Source: an uncultured Pelagibacteraceae bacterium (GTDB lineage: Bacteria > Pseudomonadota > Alphaproteobacteria > Pelagibacterales > Pelagibacteraceae). From it: 64,000 nt of DNA. Both the position numbers and the translations under genes were made by a program. Shown here piece by piece: positions 8,419 through 16,948 of this stretch. The notes beneath the pieces were generated by a model. That model saw nothing but the letters and a program-made list of their open reading frames with translations. It was not told the DNA's origin and ran no database searches. The stretch's first letter is position 1. Every line of letters starts with the position of its first letter. The stretch spans positions 372,001 to 436,000 of the forward strand of contig CACLTL010000001.1 of the NCBI GenBank assembly GCA_902609855.1, read 5' to 3'.

Positions 8419-9176
8419 TATTTTTTTCTTAATTTTTCTTTTTGGATTCTTTTTTCTAAAGTTTTTTTCGGATCATGAAGAAGAGTTATATTGATATTTT
8501 TTTTTACTCTGATTTTTAAATTATTAATATTCCTTATTTCAACATTATCAGCTACTGCTGCGATTGGTCTTTTTTTAGGATACAAATTTTTTATTTTTAT
8601 TGTTAAATTGTTTGAAATTATTCTACCCTTCCATCTTCTAGGTCTGAAAGGACTTATAGGAGTTATAGCTAGTTTACCTGAGTTAAGTGATAATATTGGC
8701 CCATCAACAGAAAGATTATAAGCTGTGCTACCTGCTGGGGTACTGATTAAAACGCCATCTCCAACAAGTTTTTTTATAATTGTTTTCTTTCCAGCTTTTA
8801 TACTTACCACAGCAGTCTGCTTACTTTGACGAAATATAGAAACTTCATTTATCGCTATGAGTTCCTTTAATTTTTTTTTCAAACCAATAACTTCTAAGGG
8901 CTTGATAAAGGTTTTTTTTGCCATTTTAATTTTTTTATATAAATTTAAAGACGTATTTTCGTTCATTAAAAAACCATATGTTCCACAATTAATTCCATAA
9001 AAAGGTTTTCTAAATTTTATATATTTTTTTAAAGACGAAAGCATAAATCCATCTCCGCCTCCCACTATAATTACATCTGACATACTTGCTTTATGATTTT
9101 TATAAATTTTAAAAAACTTTTTTTTCAGGTTTTCAGATTTTAATGTTTTATCAAATACAAAGTGAAATTTTTTCAT
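8418..9176 (-). CDS. nadK: NAD kinase
   Basis: A 252-residue ATP-NAD kinase, the enzyme that makes NADP from NAD. VIIVGGGDGFMLSSL (about residues 35-50) is the GGDG motif with its catalytic aspartate. GINCGTYGFL is the NE/D-type NAD-binding segment, here in altered form, and GDGVLISTPAGSTAYNLSVDGPIL (about 138-162) is the conserved second signature. Length is close to the shorter proteobacterial enzymes (about 250-300). The ATG at 9176 lies only 8 nt after the CCA end of tRNA-Leu on the same strand, so the mRNA is probably freed by tRNA 3' processing and would have almost no leader. Confidence 0.92.
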   Translation of the reverse strand: MKKFHFVFDKTLKSENLKKKFFKIYKNHKASMSDVIIVGGGDGFMLSSLKKYIKFRKPFYGINCGTYGFLMNENTSLNLYKKIKMAKKTFIKPLEVIGLKKKLKELIAINEVSIFRQSKQTAVVSIKAGKKTIIKKLVGDGVLISTPAGSTAYNLSVDGPILSLNSGKLAITPISPFRPRRWKGRIISNNLTIKIKNLYPKKRPIAAVADNVEIRNINNLKIRVKKNINITLLHDPKKTLEKRIQKEKLRKK

Positions 9177-9184
9177 CTAATTTA

Positions 9185-9270
9185 TGGTGCCCTCGGCCAG
9201 ACTCGAACTGGCACTCCCAAAAGGGCAAGGATTTTAAGTCCTTTGTGTCTACCAATTTCACCACGAGGGC
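9185..9270 (-). tRNA. tRNA-Leu (anticodon UAA), CCA encoded
   Basis: Read on the minus strand, acceptor GCCCTCG (from 9270) pairs with CGAGGGC, and A plus CCA follow at 9188-9185. The anticodon stem AAGGA/TCCTT holds loop CTTAAAA with anticodon TAA. A long variable arm (TGCCCTTTTGGGAGT) makes it a class II tRNA, as expected for leucine. The T loop is TTCGAGT. Total length is 86 nt with CCA. Downstream, nadK starts 8 nt away. Confidence 0.95.
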
Positions 9271-9466
9271 ACGTCGTTATTTTTATTGTTATTGTTAGTA
9301 TATTAATACACAAGACTTTTAAAGAAGTAAAAAAAAATATATTTGCTACCTCTATATATAATTTTCTTATTAGACTGATAGTCTTTAGATATTTTAGCAA
9401 ATTTATGAAATATTTATCTTTACTGTTCAATATTTGAACGTTAAATTGCTTTTAAATGATTCTAGA

Positions 9467-10018
9467 ATGAAATACATGCTTAAAAAGTCATACAATAGAA
9501 ATAGAAAAATGAAATATCTTTTATTTTCAAATAAAAAAAAGGTAGAAAAAATTGTTTATAAAGAATTTTTAAAAAAAAATAAGATACACGATATAATTAA
9601 ATTTCCTAGAAATGAGTTTAAATTCTTAGAAAAAAAAAAGAATTTTTTTACTCATTTTAATATCCATAAAACTGTTCATAAAAAAGGAAAAAAATATTTG
9701 ATAATAAAAATATATAAAAAGGGATTTTTTGACAATAGAGAGTATGTTCATCCAGTTTTAGATTGTAAAAAGTTTATTTTAGTAAAATGTATGTTTTCTA
9801 AGAATCACATAAAATATAAAAATTTAAAGAAAAAAGATTTTAGATTTAGTTTAAAAACTATAAAAAATGTAAACGATTTAAAAAAAAAAATTTTATTAAG
9901 ATATAAATTTACTATGGGTAAAATAAAAAAAAAAGATAAACTTAATCTTGGAGTTGCAATAACTAGGTTAAAAATTTTAAAAATAGTTACACCAAATTTA
10001 TTAAATAGATATGTATAA
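9467..10018 (+). CDS. Uncharacterised lysine-rich protein next to a sugar cytidylyltransferase
   Basis: I do not recognise this gene. The frame runs from a TTG at 9434; ATGs at 9467 or 9509 are more ordinary starts, and I chose 9467 without a clear ribosome-binding site. The product (about 183 residues) is extremely basic and Lys/Ile/Phe-rich, has no membrane span or signal peptide, and shows recurring patches such as YLIIKIYKKGFFDNREYVHP. Base composition is even more AT-rich than its neighbours. Its stop overlaps the start of the neuA-like gene by 8 nt, so the two are probably co-translated, which points to glycan synthesis. Confidence 0.5.
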   Translation: MKYMLKKSYNRNRKMKYLLFSNKKKVEKIVYKEFLKKNKIHDIIKFPRNEFKFLEKKKNFFTHFNIHKTVHKKGKKYLIIKIYKKGFFDNREYVHPVLDCKKFILVKCMFSKNHIKYKNLKKKDFRFSLKTIKNVNDLKKKILLRYKFTMGKIKKKDKLNLGVAITRLKILKIVTPNLLNRYV

Positions 10019-10730
10019 TTTTAAAAATGAATTCTGGGCTTTTATACCTGCTAGATCAGGTTCTAAAGGATTAAAAAACAAGAATATAAAATTACTTAAT
10101 GGTAAACCATTATTTTACTATAGTTTAGCGATTGCGATGAAAACTAAAGGTATTAAAAAAACTATTTTTTCTTCAGATTCTTCAAAATATATCTCATTAG
10201 CTAAAAAATATGGTTGTAAAAATGTTCATCATAGATCAAAAAAATTTTCAACCGATAATGCAAGTGAATATTCAGTTTTTAAAAATTTTGTAGATATTCA
10301 AATTAAAGAAAAAAAAATGTTACCAAAATATTTTATTCATTTAAGAACAACTTCTCCTATAAGAAAAAAAAATACTTTAGAGAAAGCAATAAGATTTTTT
10401 AAAAAAAAGAGTAGTTTTTCCTCAATGAGAAGCGCTCATGTCATGGGTAATCCAGCCTATAGAGCAACCAGAATTGTTAATGGTAAATTATGCGGTATCG
10501 TTGGAAAAAATTTTAATATCGATAATTTTTGTAAACCTAGACAGTTTTATCAAGATACATATAGATGTGGCTTATTTGATATTTATAAAACAGAAAATAT
10601 TTTAAAAGGATATCTTTGGGGAGATAAAGTTTTACCCTATATTGTTAATGATTTTTATAATGACATCGATACAATTGAAGATTTTGATATGGTTGAATAT
10701 TATATGAAAAAATTTAAATATAAGATTTAG
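10011..10730 (+). CDS. Acylneuraminate cytidylyltransferase family protein (NeuA/PseF-like)
   Basis: A 239-residue protein. AFIPARSGSKGLKNKNIKLL (residues 9-28) is the defining CTP-binding signature of CMP-sugar synthetases acting on sialic, legionaminic or pseudaminic acids and Kdo relatives. FIHLRTTSPIR near residue 108 is the second conserved block (usually LQPTSP), and DIDTIEDFDMVEYY at the C-terminus is the typical metal-binding end. It would activate a nonulosonic-acid-like sugar with CTP in the cytoplasm. No sugar synthase (NeuB-type) is in the window, so the exact sugar cannot be given. Confidence 0.8.
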   Translation: MYNFKNEFWAFIPARSGSKGLKNKNIKLLNGKPLFYYSLAIAMKTKGIKKTIFSSDSSKYISLAKKYGCKNVHHRSKKFSTDNASEYSVFKNFVDIQIKEKKMLPKYFIHLRTTSPIRKKNTLEKAIRFFKKKSSFSSMRSAHVMGNPAYRATRIVNGKLCGIVGKNFNIDNFCKPRQFYQDTYRCGLFDIYKTENILKGYLWGDKVLPYIVNDFYNDIDTIEDFDMVEYYMKKFKYKI

Positions 10731-10764
10731 TTAAGTAAAAAATTTAAGATTATTAAATTACCGC

Positions 10765-11718
10765 GTGAAAAAGATATTAATTTATAATTCTGGTGGCGGA
10801 TTAGGTGATTCTATACAGATCATTCCTTTAATTCTAAGTCTTAAAAATCATTACAGAAAATCGAAAATTTTTTACTTAGGTGCTCACATAAATCACTTTG
10901 AAAATAAATTAAAAGAATACAACATAAAAGTTGAAACATTTAATTTAAATTTAAAATACTTTGGTTTCAGGTGGTGGCATTTATTTATTGTTAAAAAAAA
11001 TTTCAAAAATCAGAATGAGTCTAAGTTTGATTTAATTATCGATCTTCAATCAAAATTTAGAAATACTATGATTTTAAAAAGAATTCCTCATGAACATTTT
11101 TATTCAACTACTTTTAATAATTTTTTCTCTAGCAAAAAAATAAAATATAAATCAGATAATTACATAGAAAATTTAAACGTGTTTTTAGAAGAAAAAATAA
11201 AACCAATATCTTTTAATCATAACAAACTCCCCAAAAATTTAATTAGCACAGCAAAAAAATTATTACCGAAATCAAATTATATAGGGTTTTCCATAACACA
11301 GGGTAATGAATATAGAAAAAAAAGTTGGTCAATTTATAAATTTATTTCTTTAGCCAATAAATCATTAATTAAAAATAAAATTCCAGTTTTCTTCATTGAA
11401 AAAAATCAGGAACACATAATTGAAAAAATTAAAGACCAAGTTCCTGGTGCCCTATTCCCAGAAACTCAAACTGATTTGGCCTGCCCTGCACTGGTTACTG
11501 CTTTATCTTCAAGATTAGATCAGGCAGTTTCAATAGATAACGGTGTGATGCATATGATGGCACTAACAAATATTCCAATGATAGTTTTATTTGGACCAAC
11601 TAATTCTGAAAAATTTGCACCTAAAAATAATTTTACAAAAATATTAGATAGCAAAAAACTCTATGGCACCAAAGATATAGAGTCCATCTCAGTAGATGAG
11701 GTTTACGATTTAATTTAG
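10765..11718 (+). CDS. Glycosyltransferase family 9 (heptosyltransferase-like)
   Basis: A 317-residue GT-B protein with a GTG start at 10765. The N-terminus (ILIYNSGGGLGDSIQIIPLI) has the GLGD motif of GT9 enzymes. The C-terminal donor-binding region carries SIDNGVMHMMALTNIPMIVLFGPT, matching the conserved D-(T/N)G-x-x-H segment followed by LFGPT. GT9 enzymes add heptose or related sugars to LPS core. It lies 34 nt after the cytidylyltransferase gene and its stop overlaps the convergent cinA stop. A second GT9 gene is at 49720-50652. Donor and acceptor are unknown. Confidence 0.82.
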   Translation: MKKILIYNSGGGLGDSIQIIPLILSLKNHYRKSKIFYLGAHINHFENKLKEYNIKVETFNLNLKYFGFRWWHLFIVKKNFKNQNESKFDLIIDLQSKFRNTMILKRIPHEHFYSTTFNNFFSSKKIKYKSDNYIENLNVFLEEKIKPISFNHNKLPKNLISTAKKLLPKSNYIGFSITQGNEYRKKSWSIYKFISLANKSLIKNKIPVFFIEKNQEHIIEKIKDQVPGALFPETQTDLACPALVTALSSRLDQAVSIDNGVMHMMALTNIPMIVLFGPTNSEKFAPKNNFTKILDSKKLYGTKDIESISVDEVYDLI

Positions 11719-12464
11719 CGTGTAAAGATTTTAATTTTTTTTACTTTTGCTAATTTAGATATTTGAGAATTTACTTTTATCAATTTTTTTAAAGAAGTGG
11801 ATCTCGTGACAATTGCTACACCTATTTTTCCAAGTCTGAAAAAAGGGTAACTACCGATATCAACAAACTTTTTACATTTTTTTTGAATTTGACCTAACTC
11901 TTTTGAAATATTACTTTCAACAGTAAAAAGATTGAGTGTTTTACTGTGTATCTTTAAACCTTTGATTAAATATTTTTTACAATTTTCAATCATCGAGTTT
12001 AAGATTGAGGGCACGCCTGGTAAAGACAAAACATTTTTTATTATAAATCCTGGTGCAGCACTCGATGGGTTTAAAATTAATTTTGAACCTCTTGGCATCA
12101 TAGCCATTTTTTTTCTTCCGTCATTAAATTTTTTTTTACTATAATATTTTTCTAAAATTCTAAAAGCTTCTTTATGATATTCATATTTTACTTTAAAAGC
12201 TTTTGAGATTGATTGAGCAGTGATATCATCATGTGTCGGGCCGATACCGCCAGTTGTAAAGACGTAACTAAATTTTTTTGATAATGATATAACATTCTTA
12301 ACTATAGTTTTTTCAATATCTGGAATTATTCTTACTTCTTCTACTATTATCCCGCAATTTGTATTCAACCATTTGGAGATAAAAGCTATATTTTTATCTT
12401 GAGTTCTACCTGAAAGTATCTCATTTCCAATTATCAGTATTGCAGCATTTACTTTTTTTCTCAT
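11715..12464 (-). CDS. cinA: CinA N-terminal-type molybdopterin-binding-fold protein
   Basis: A 249-residue protein with the MoCF (MoaB/MogA) fold of the competence/damage-inducible protein A family. AAILIIGNEILSGRTQDKN opens the domain, FTTGGIGPTHDDITAQSISKAF is the hallmark TGGxGPTxDD loop, and AAPGFIIKNVLSLPGVPSIL is the later conserved segment. Full CinA is about 400 residues because of a C-terminal nicotinamide-nucleotide amidase (PncC) domain; that domain is absent here. Likely roles are ADP-ribose pyrophosphatase-type clean-up of damaged nucleotides. It is divergent from sfsA with only 17 bp between starts. Confidence 0.82.
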   Translation of the reverse strand: MRKKVNAAILIIGNEILSGRTQDKNIAFISKWLNTNCGIIVEEVRIIPDIEKTIVKNVISLSKKFSYVFTTGGIGPTHDDITAQSISKAFKVKYEYHKEAFRILEKYYSKKKFNDGRKKMAMMPRGSKLILNPSSAAPGFIIKNVLSLPGVPSILNSMIENCKKYLIKGLKIHSKTLNLFTVESNISKELGQIQKKCKKFVDIGSYPFFRLGKIGVAIVTRSTSLKKLIKVNSQISKLAKVKKIKIFTR

Positions 12465-12481
12465 AACGATAATAAATATAT

Positions 12482-13180
12482 ATGAATTTTAAAAATAAAT
12501 TAATATCAGGACTATTTATAAAAAGATACAAACGTTTTTTTGTTGATGTAAAAATTAATAATCAAACAATAACGGCTCATTGTCCAAATACAGGTTCTAT
12601 GTACGGCCTATTAAACAAAGGTAATAAAGTATGGATAAGCAAATCTGACAATCCTAATCGGAAATTAAAATATACCTTAGAAATTATTGAAGATAAAAAA
12701 ATAAAGGTGGGCGTTAATACACATTCTAGCAATAAAATTGTACTACATGCCTTGAAAAATAATTTAATAAAAGAACTAAGTAATTTAATTGAAGTAAAAC
12801 CAGAGATAAAATTTGGAGAAAATACTAGATTTGATTTTCTGGTTATAAATAAGAATTTTAAAGCGTTTGTTGAAGTAAAAAATGTCACTTTATCTAGAAC
12901 AAATAAATTAGCTGAATTTCCTGATGCAGTCACATCAAGAGGTTTAAAACATCTAAATGAATTAATAAAAGCTAGTAAAAAAAATTATAAAATATTTATT
13001 CTTTATCTGGTTCAGAGAAATGATTGTAATTCTTTTGCTATCGCAAAAGATATAGATCCAAATTATGCTTACACTTTATCTAAAGCTGTTAAAAACAATC
13101 TAAATATCCTTTGCTATGATTGTAAATTTTCTGCAAAAGGAATAAAACTTAATAGAAAAATAAAAATCAAAATTAAATGA
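12482..13180 (+). CDS. sfsA: SfsA family protein (sugar fermentation stimulation protein)
   Basis: A 232-residue SfsA-family protein. An N-terminal OB-like part contains AHCPNTGSMYGLLNKG, the best-conserved patch of the family. The C-terminal half has a PD-(D/E)xK nuclease-like core with RFDFLVINK and FVEVKNVTLSR, followed by EFPDAVTSRGLKHL. Family members bind DNA in vitro, and nuclease activity has been suggested; the cellular role is unsettled. It opens the plus-strand purine operon and overlaps map by 4 nt (ATGA). Its promoter must lie in the 17-bp gap or inside the divergent cinA gene. Confidence 0.9.
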   Translation: MNFKNKLISGLFIKRYKRFFVDVKINNQTITAHCPNTGSMYGLLNKGNKVWISKSDNPNRKLKYTLEIIEDKKIKVGVNTHSSNKIVLHALKNNLIKELSNLIEVKPEIKFGENTRFDFLVINKNFKAFVEVKNVTLSRTNKLAEFPDAVTSRGLKHLNELIKASKKNYKIFILYLVQRNDCNSFAIAKDIDPNYAYTLSKAVKNNLNILCYDCKFSAKGIKLNRKIKIKIK

Positions 13181-13941
13181 ATAATAATTTTAAAGAAGCT
13201 TTTGAAAAAACTAGAATAGCAGGGAGTATTGCTGCTGGGGCCTTAGATGAAGTTGAAACAATAATTCAACCAGGAATATCAACTGATAAAATAGATAAAA
13301 TTTGTTATGAGTATATTAATGACCATGACGCATATTCAGCTCCCTTGTTTTATAGAGGATTCCCAAAGTCTTGTTGCACATCTGCTAATCATGTTGTTTG
13401 TCACGGGATACCCTCTGATAAAATACTAAAGGAAGGAGATATCGTAAATGTAGATGTTACAGCATTTAAGAATGAATGGCACGGTGACACTAGTAGAACA
13501 TTTAAAATCGGTGAAGTATCTGTTAAAGCAGATAAATTAGTTAATGCTACTTATGCAGCGATGATGAAAGCAATTAATTTAATAAAAGATGGAATACATC
13601 TAGGTGACATAGGTTCGACCATACAAACATATGTAGAAGCTAGAGGATTTTCGGTTGTGCAGGATTTTTGTGGTCATGGAATAGGACAATCATTTCATAA
13701 AGAGCCTAATATTTTACATTATGGTAAAAAAGGAACTGGTGAAAAAATTAAAACTGGTATGATTTTTACCATTGAACCAATGATAAATTTTGGAAATTAT
13801 GAAACCAAGACACTAAATGACGGATGGACTGCAGTAACTAAAGACAAATCTTTATCGGCACAATTTGAACATACAATTGGTGTAACAAAGGACGGTTGTG
13901 AAATTTTTACTCAATCAAAAAAAAATATTCAAATAAAATGA
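13177..13941 (+). CDS. map: Methionine aminopeptidase, type I
   Basis: A 254-residue enzyme that removes the initiator methionine from new proteins. The five metal ligands are recognisable: the two aspartates in DIVNVDVTAF and GDTSRTF, the histidine in CGHGIGQSFHKEPN, the glutamate in FTIEPMINFG and the final glutamate in QFEHTIGV. The substrate-pocket histidine is in VVCHGIPSD. Length matches type Ia enzymes without extra domains. It overlaps sfsA by 4 nt upstream and purB by 4 nt downstream, so it is translationally coupled within the operon. Confidence 0.96.
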   Translation: MNNNFKEAFEKTRIAGSIAAGALDEVETIIQPGISTDKIDKICYEYINDHDAYSAPLFYRGFPKSCCTSANHVVCHGIPSDKILKEGDIVNVDVTAFKNEWHGDTSRTFKIGEVSVKADKLVNATYAAMMKAINLIKDGIHLGDIGSTIQTYVEARGFSVVQDFCGHGIGQSFHKEPNILHYGKKGTGEKIKTGMIFTIEPMINFGNYETKTLNDGWTAVTKDKSLSAQFEHTIGVTKDGCEIFTQSKKNIQIK

Positions 13942-15233
13942 TTGAAAGATATTCAAGAAAAGAAATCAAAAGTATTTGGGAAGACTATAATAGATATTCA
14001 ATTTGGTTAGATATTGAATTGGCTGCAGCGGAAGCTATGGAAAAATTAAAGATTATACCTAAAGGTGTTGTTAAAAAAGTAAAATCAAAATCTAAAATAA
14101 ATCCTAAAAGAATTCAGCAAATAGAAAATAAAGTTAAGCACGATATAATTGCTTTTTTAACCTCAATTACTGAAAGAGCTGGAAAAGAAGCAAGGTATTT
14201 ACACAAAGGAATGACATCTTCGGATGTTTTAGATACTTGTTTTAACCTTCAGTTGAAACATTCAGGAGAGATTTTATTAAATGATATAAACCAATTACTC
14301 CAATCCATAAAAAAGCAAGCAATCAAACATAAATATACTTTATGCATTGGTCGAAGTCATGGAATTCACGCTGAACCTATAACTTTTGGATTGAAAATGC
14401 TATCGTTCTATCAAGAATTTTTAAGAAATAAAAAAAGATTAAAAAATTCGATCGATGAAATATCAACTTGTGCTATATCAGGAGCAGTAGGTACTTTTGC
14501 AAATATAGATCCACGCATCGAAAAATATGTTGCAAAGAAACTAAAATTAAAAATTGAGCCAATTTCAACACAAGTAATACCGAGAGATAGGCATGCACAA
14601 TTTTTCTCTACTTTAGGCATTATAGCAAGTTCAATAGAAAGATTTGCAGTTGAGATAAGACATCTTCAAAGAACAGAAGTTTTGGAAGTTGAAGAATTTT
14701 TTGGGAAAAAACAAAAAGGCTCGTCAGCTATGCCACATAAAAAGAATCCTATACTAAGTGAAAACTTAACTGGTTTAGCAAGGCTAATTAGGTCAAATGT
14801 TATTCCGGCTCTTGAGAATGTAGCTTTATGGCATGAGAGAGATATTTCACATTCAGCTGTTGAAAGAAATATTGGACCAGACTCTACAATTGCTCTTGAT
14901 TTTGCTCTTCATAGATTAAGTGACGTAATTAAAAGTTTAAATGTTTATCCAAAGAAAATGAAAGAGAATTTAGACATAACTAACGGTATATTTTTTTCTC
15001 AAAGAGTGCTTCTAGAGCTAACTATAGCAGGTTTTACTAGGGAAGAGTCTTACAAAATTGTACAAAGAAATGCGATGCAAGCATGGAAAGAAAATTCTTC
15101 ATTTTATAACAAAATAATATCAGACAAAAAAATAACAAATAAAATACCTGTTAATAAACTAAAAAAACTATTTAATTTTAGTTACCATACAAAAAAAATT
15201 AATATAATTTTTAAAAGAAGTCTAAAAAAATAA
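13938..15233 (+). CDS. purB: Adenylosuccinate lyase
   Basis: A 431-residue member of the fumarase/aspartase superfamily. The signature loop [17 protein letters not shown] (about residues 262-280) carries the catalytic serine, and [14 protein letters not shown] holds a conserved active-site histidine. [13 protein letters not shown] is the other conserved region. The enzyme acts twice in purine synthesis, releasing fumarate from SAICAR and from adenylosuccinate. It overlaps map by 4 nt and is followed 4 nt later by purC, whose product is its substrate. Confidence 0.96.
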   Translation: MIERYSRKEIKSIWEDYNRYSIWLDIELAAAEAMEKLKIIPKGVVKKVKSKSKINPKRIQQIENKVKHDIIAFLTSITERAGKEARYLHKGMTSSDVLDTCFNLQLKHSGEILLNDINQLLQSIKKQAIKHKYTLCIGRSHGIHAEPITFGLKMLSFYQEFLRNKKRLKNSIDEISTCAISGAVGTFANIDPRIEKYVAKKLKLKIEPISTQVIPRDRHAQFFSTLGIIASSIERFAVEIRHLQRTEVLEVEEFFGKKQKGSSAMPHKKNPILSENLTGLARLIRSNVIPALENVALWHERDISHSAVERNIGPDSTIALDFALHRLSDVIKSLNVYPKKMKENLDITNGIFFSQRVLLELTIAGFTREESYKIVQRNAMQAWKENSSFYNKIISDKKITNKIPVNKLKKLFNFSYHTKKINIIFKRSLKK

Positions 15234-15237
15234 TCTA

Positions 15238-16029
15238 ATGAATAAAGGTAAAAAAATATACGAAGGTAAAGCTAAAATTCTTTATGAAACAAATGATAAA
15301 GATTTAATTATTCAGCATTTTAAAGATGATGCAACTGCTTTTAATAACTTGAAAAAGGCTAGCGTAGAAGGCAAGGGTGTACTTAATAATAGAATTTCAG
15401 AATATATCTTAACAAATCTTTCTCAATGTGGAATTAAAACGCATTTTATTAAGCGTTTGAATATGAGAGAGCAGTTAATAAAAAAAGTTGAAATTTTTCC
15501 TCTTGAATTTATTGTTAGAAATATTGCTACCGGCTCATTAACAAAGAGACTTGGAATACCAGAAGGAACCGTTTTGGAAAAACCATTGTTAGAATATTGC
15601 TATAAAAATGATGAATTGCAAGATCCATTAATTTCAAAAGAACATATTTTTTCTTTTGGTTGGGCTAATGAAAAGGAAATTAAATTAATCGATAAATTTA
15701 CAAGGAGAATTAACGATTTGTTAACTGGTATGTTTAGAGGAATTGGTATTAAACTTGTTGATTTCAAAATTGAATATGGAAAAACCTGGAATAAAAAAAC
15801 TGAAGAGAAAGAAATAATTTTAGCTGATGAAATCAGTCCCGATACTTGTAGACTTTGGGACTCTAAGACCGAAAAAAAACTAGATAAGGATAGATTCAGA
15901 AAAGATTTAGGAAATATTATTCAAGGATATCAAGAAGTTGCTCGAAGACTTGGAATTATGCCGGAAGAAACAAATATAAGTGAGGTAAATTTTGGAAAAA
16001 CAATTCCTATAAAATTTAAAAAAAAATAA
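15238..16029 (+). CDS. purC: Phosphoribosylaminoimidazole-succinocarboxamide synthase
   Basis: A 263-residue SAICAR synthetase, which joins aspartate to CAIR using [17 protein letters not shown] at the N-terminus is the ATP-binding glycine motif, [20 protein letters not shown] is family signature 1, and [13 protein letters not shown] (about residues 197-209) is signature 2 with metal- and ATP-binding acids. Length is slightly above E. coli PurC (237) and typical for alphaproteobacteria. It lies 4 nt after purB and 1 nt before purS. Confidence 0.96.
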   Translation: MNKGKKIYEGKAKILYETNDKDLIIQHFKDDATAFNNLKKASVEGKGVLNNRISEYILTNLSQCGIKTHFIKRLNMREQLIKKVEIFPLEFIVRNIATGSLTKRLGIPEGTVLEKPLLEYCYKNDELQDPLISKEHIFSFGWANEKEIKLIDKFTRRINDLLTGMFRGIGIKLVDFKIEYGKTWNKKTEEKEIILADEISPDTCRLWDSKTEKKLDKDRFRKDLGNIIQGYQEVARRLGIMPEETNISEVNFGKTIPIKFKKK

Positions 16030-16030
16030 A

Positions 16031-16270
16031 TTGAAATTCTCAATTACAGTAACTCTTAAAAAAGATGTTTTAGATCCGCAAGGAAAAGTTGTACAAAATA
16101 CATTATTTAATATGGGTATGAATAGCCTAAAAAGTATAAGGCAAGGAAAACATTTTGAGGTAGAGGTAGAGGAAAATGATCAATCGATTGCTAAAAAAAA
16201 AGTTGATGAAATGTGTAAGAAACTTTTAGTAAATCTTATAATCGAAGATTATAAAATAAATAAAATTTAA
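16031..16270 (+). CDS. purS: FGAM synthase subunit PurS
   Basis: A 79-residue protein starting with TTG at 16031. It has the PurS pattern: a first strand (FSITVTLKKDVLDPQGKVVQ) and NTLFNMGMNSLKSIRQGKHFEVEV, as in the small dimeric subunit that bridges PurL and PurQ and helps pass ammonia. Its presence fits the short PurL encoded downstream; the long proteobacterial PurL lacks a need for PurS. The unusual start is supported because no ATG fits without cutting into the conserved first strand. Its stop and the purQ ATG overlap by one base (TAATG). Confidence 0.93.
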   Translation: MKFSITVTLKKDVLDPQGKVVQNTLFNMGMNSLKSIRQGKHFEVEVEENDQSIAKKKVDEMCKKLLVNLIIEDYKINKI

Positions 16271-16947
16271 TGAAATCATCCGTAATTGTTTTTCCTGGCT
16301 CTAATTGTGATAGAGATGTTGCGGTTGCCTTAGAAAAATTACAGTTTAAAAATCAAATGATTTGGCACAAAGAGACTGAATTACCAAAATCTGATTTAAT
16401 AGTAATTCCTGGTGGCTTCTCTTATGGTGATTATTTAAGATCAGGCGCTATAGCTGGTAAATCACGCATTATTGATGAAGTTATTAAAGCTGCTAATTCC
16501 GGTTGTTTAGTTTTAGGTATTTGTAATGGATTTCAAATTTTAACAGAAACAGGGTTATTGAAAGGAACTTTGTTAAGAAATAAGAATTTAAAATTTATTA
16601 ACAAAGACGTTCACATACAAGTTCAAAACAACAAAACAAAATTTTCTAATAAATATAAAGAAAATCAAGTTTTAAAAATAAATATTGCTCATAATGAAGG
16701 TAATTATTTTACTGATGCTGATCATTTAAAAGAAATGAAAGATGAAGATTTAATAGCTTTTAAATATTGTGATGAAAATGGAATTAAAAATTTAAATTCA
16801 AATCCTAATGGATCTTTAGATAATATAGCTGGAATTTTTAATTCTCAAAAAAATATTTTAGGAATGATGCCTCATCCTGAAAGAATGGTTGATGAAATGA
16901 TATCAAACCAAGATGGAGTAAATTTATTTTCTAGTTTAATTAATTAA
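16270..16947 (+). CDS. purQ: FGAM synthase glutaminase subunit PurQ
   Basis: A 225-residue class I glutamine amidotransferase. [15 protein letters not shown] starts the domain, [19 protein letters not shown] is the oxyanion region, and [19 protein letters not shown] holds the nucleophile cysteine (near residue 86). The catalytic His-Glu pair is in [11 protein letters not shown] near the C-terminus. It supplies ammonia to PurL for converting FGAR to FGAM. It sits between purS and purL, 1 nt before the latter, as in other genomes with the three-subunit enzyme. Confidence 0.96.
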   Translation: MKSSVIVFPGSNCDRDVAVALEKLQFKNQMIWHKETELPKSDLIVIPGGFSYGDYLRSGAIAGKSRIIDEVIKAANSGCLVLGICNGFQILTETGLLKGTLLRNKNLKFINKDVHIQVQNNKTKFSNKYKENQVLKINIAHNEGNYFTDADHLKEMKDEDLIAFKYCDENGIKNLNSNPNGSLDNIAGIFNSQKNILGMMPHPERMVDEMISNQDGVNLFSSLIN

Positions 16948-16948
16948 A

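Noticed and set aside
9162-9437. Open frames on both strands across tRNA-Leu
   Set aside because: They translate the tRNA itself and its flank; the tRNA cloverleaf explains the sequence and no protein motif is present. The remaining 9271-9433 stretch shows nothing definite beyond presumed tRNA promoter DNA.
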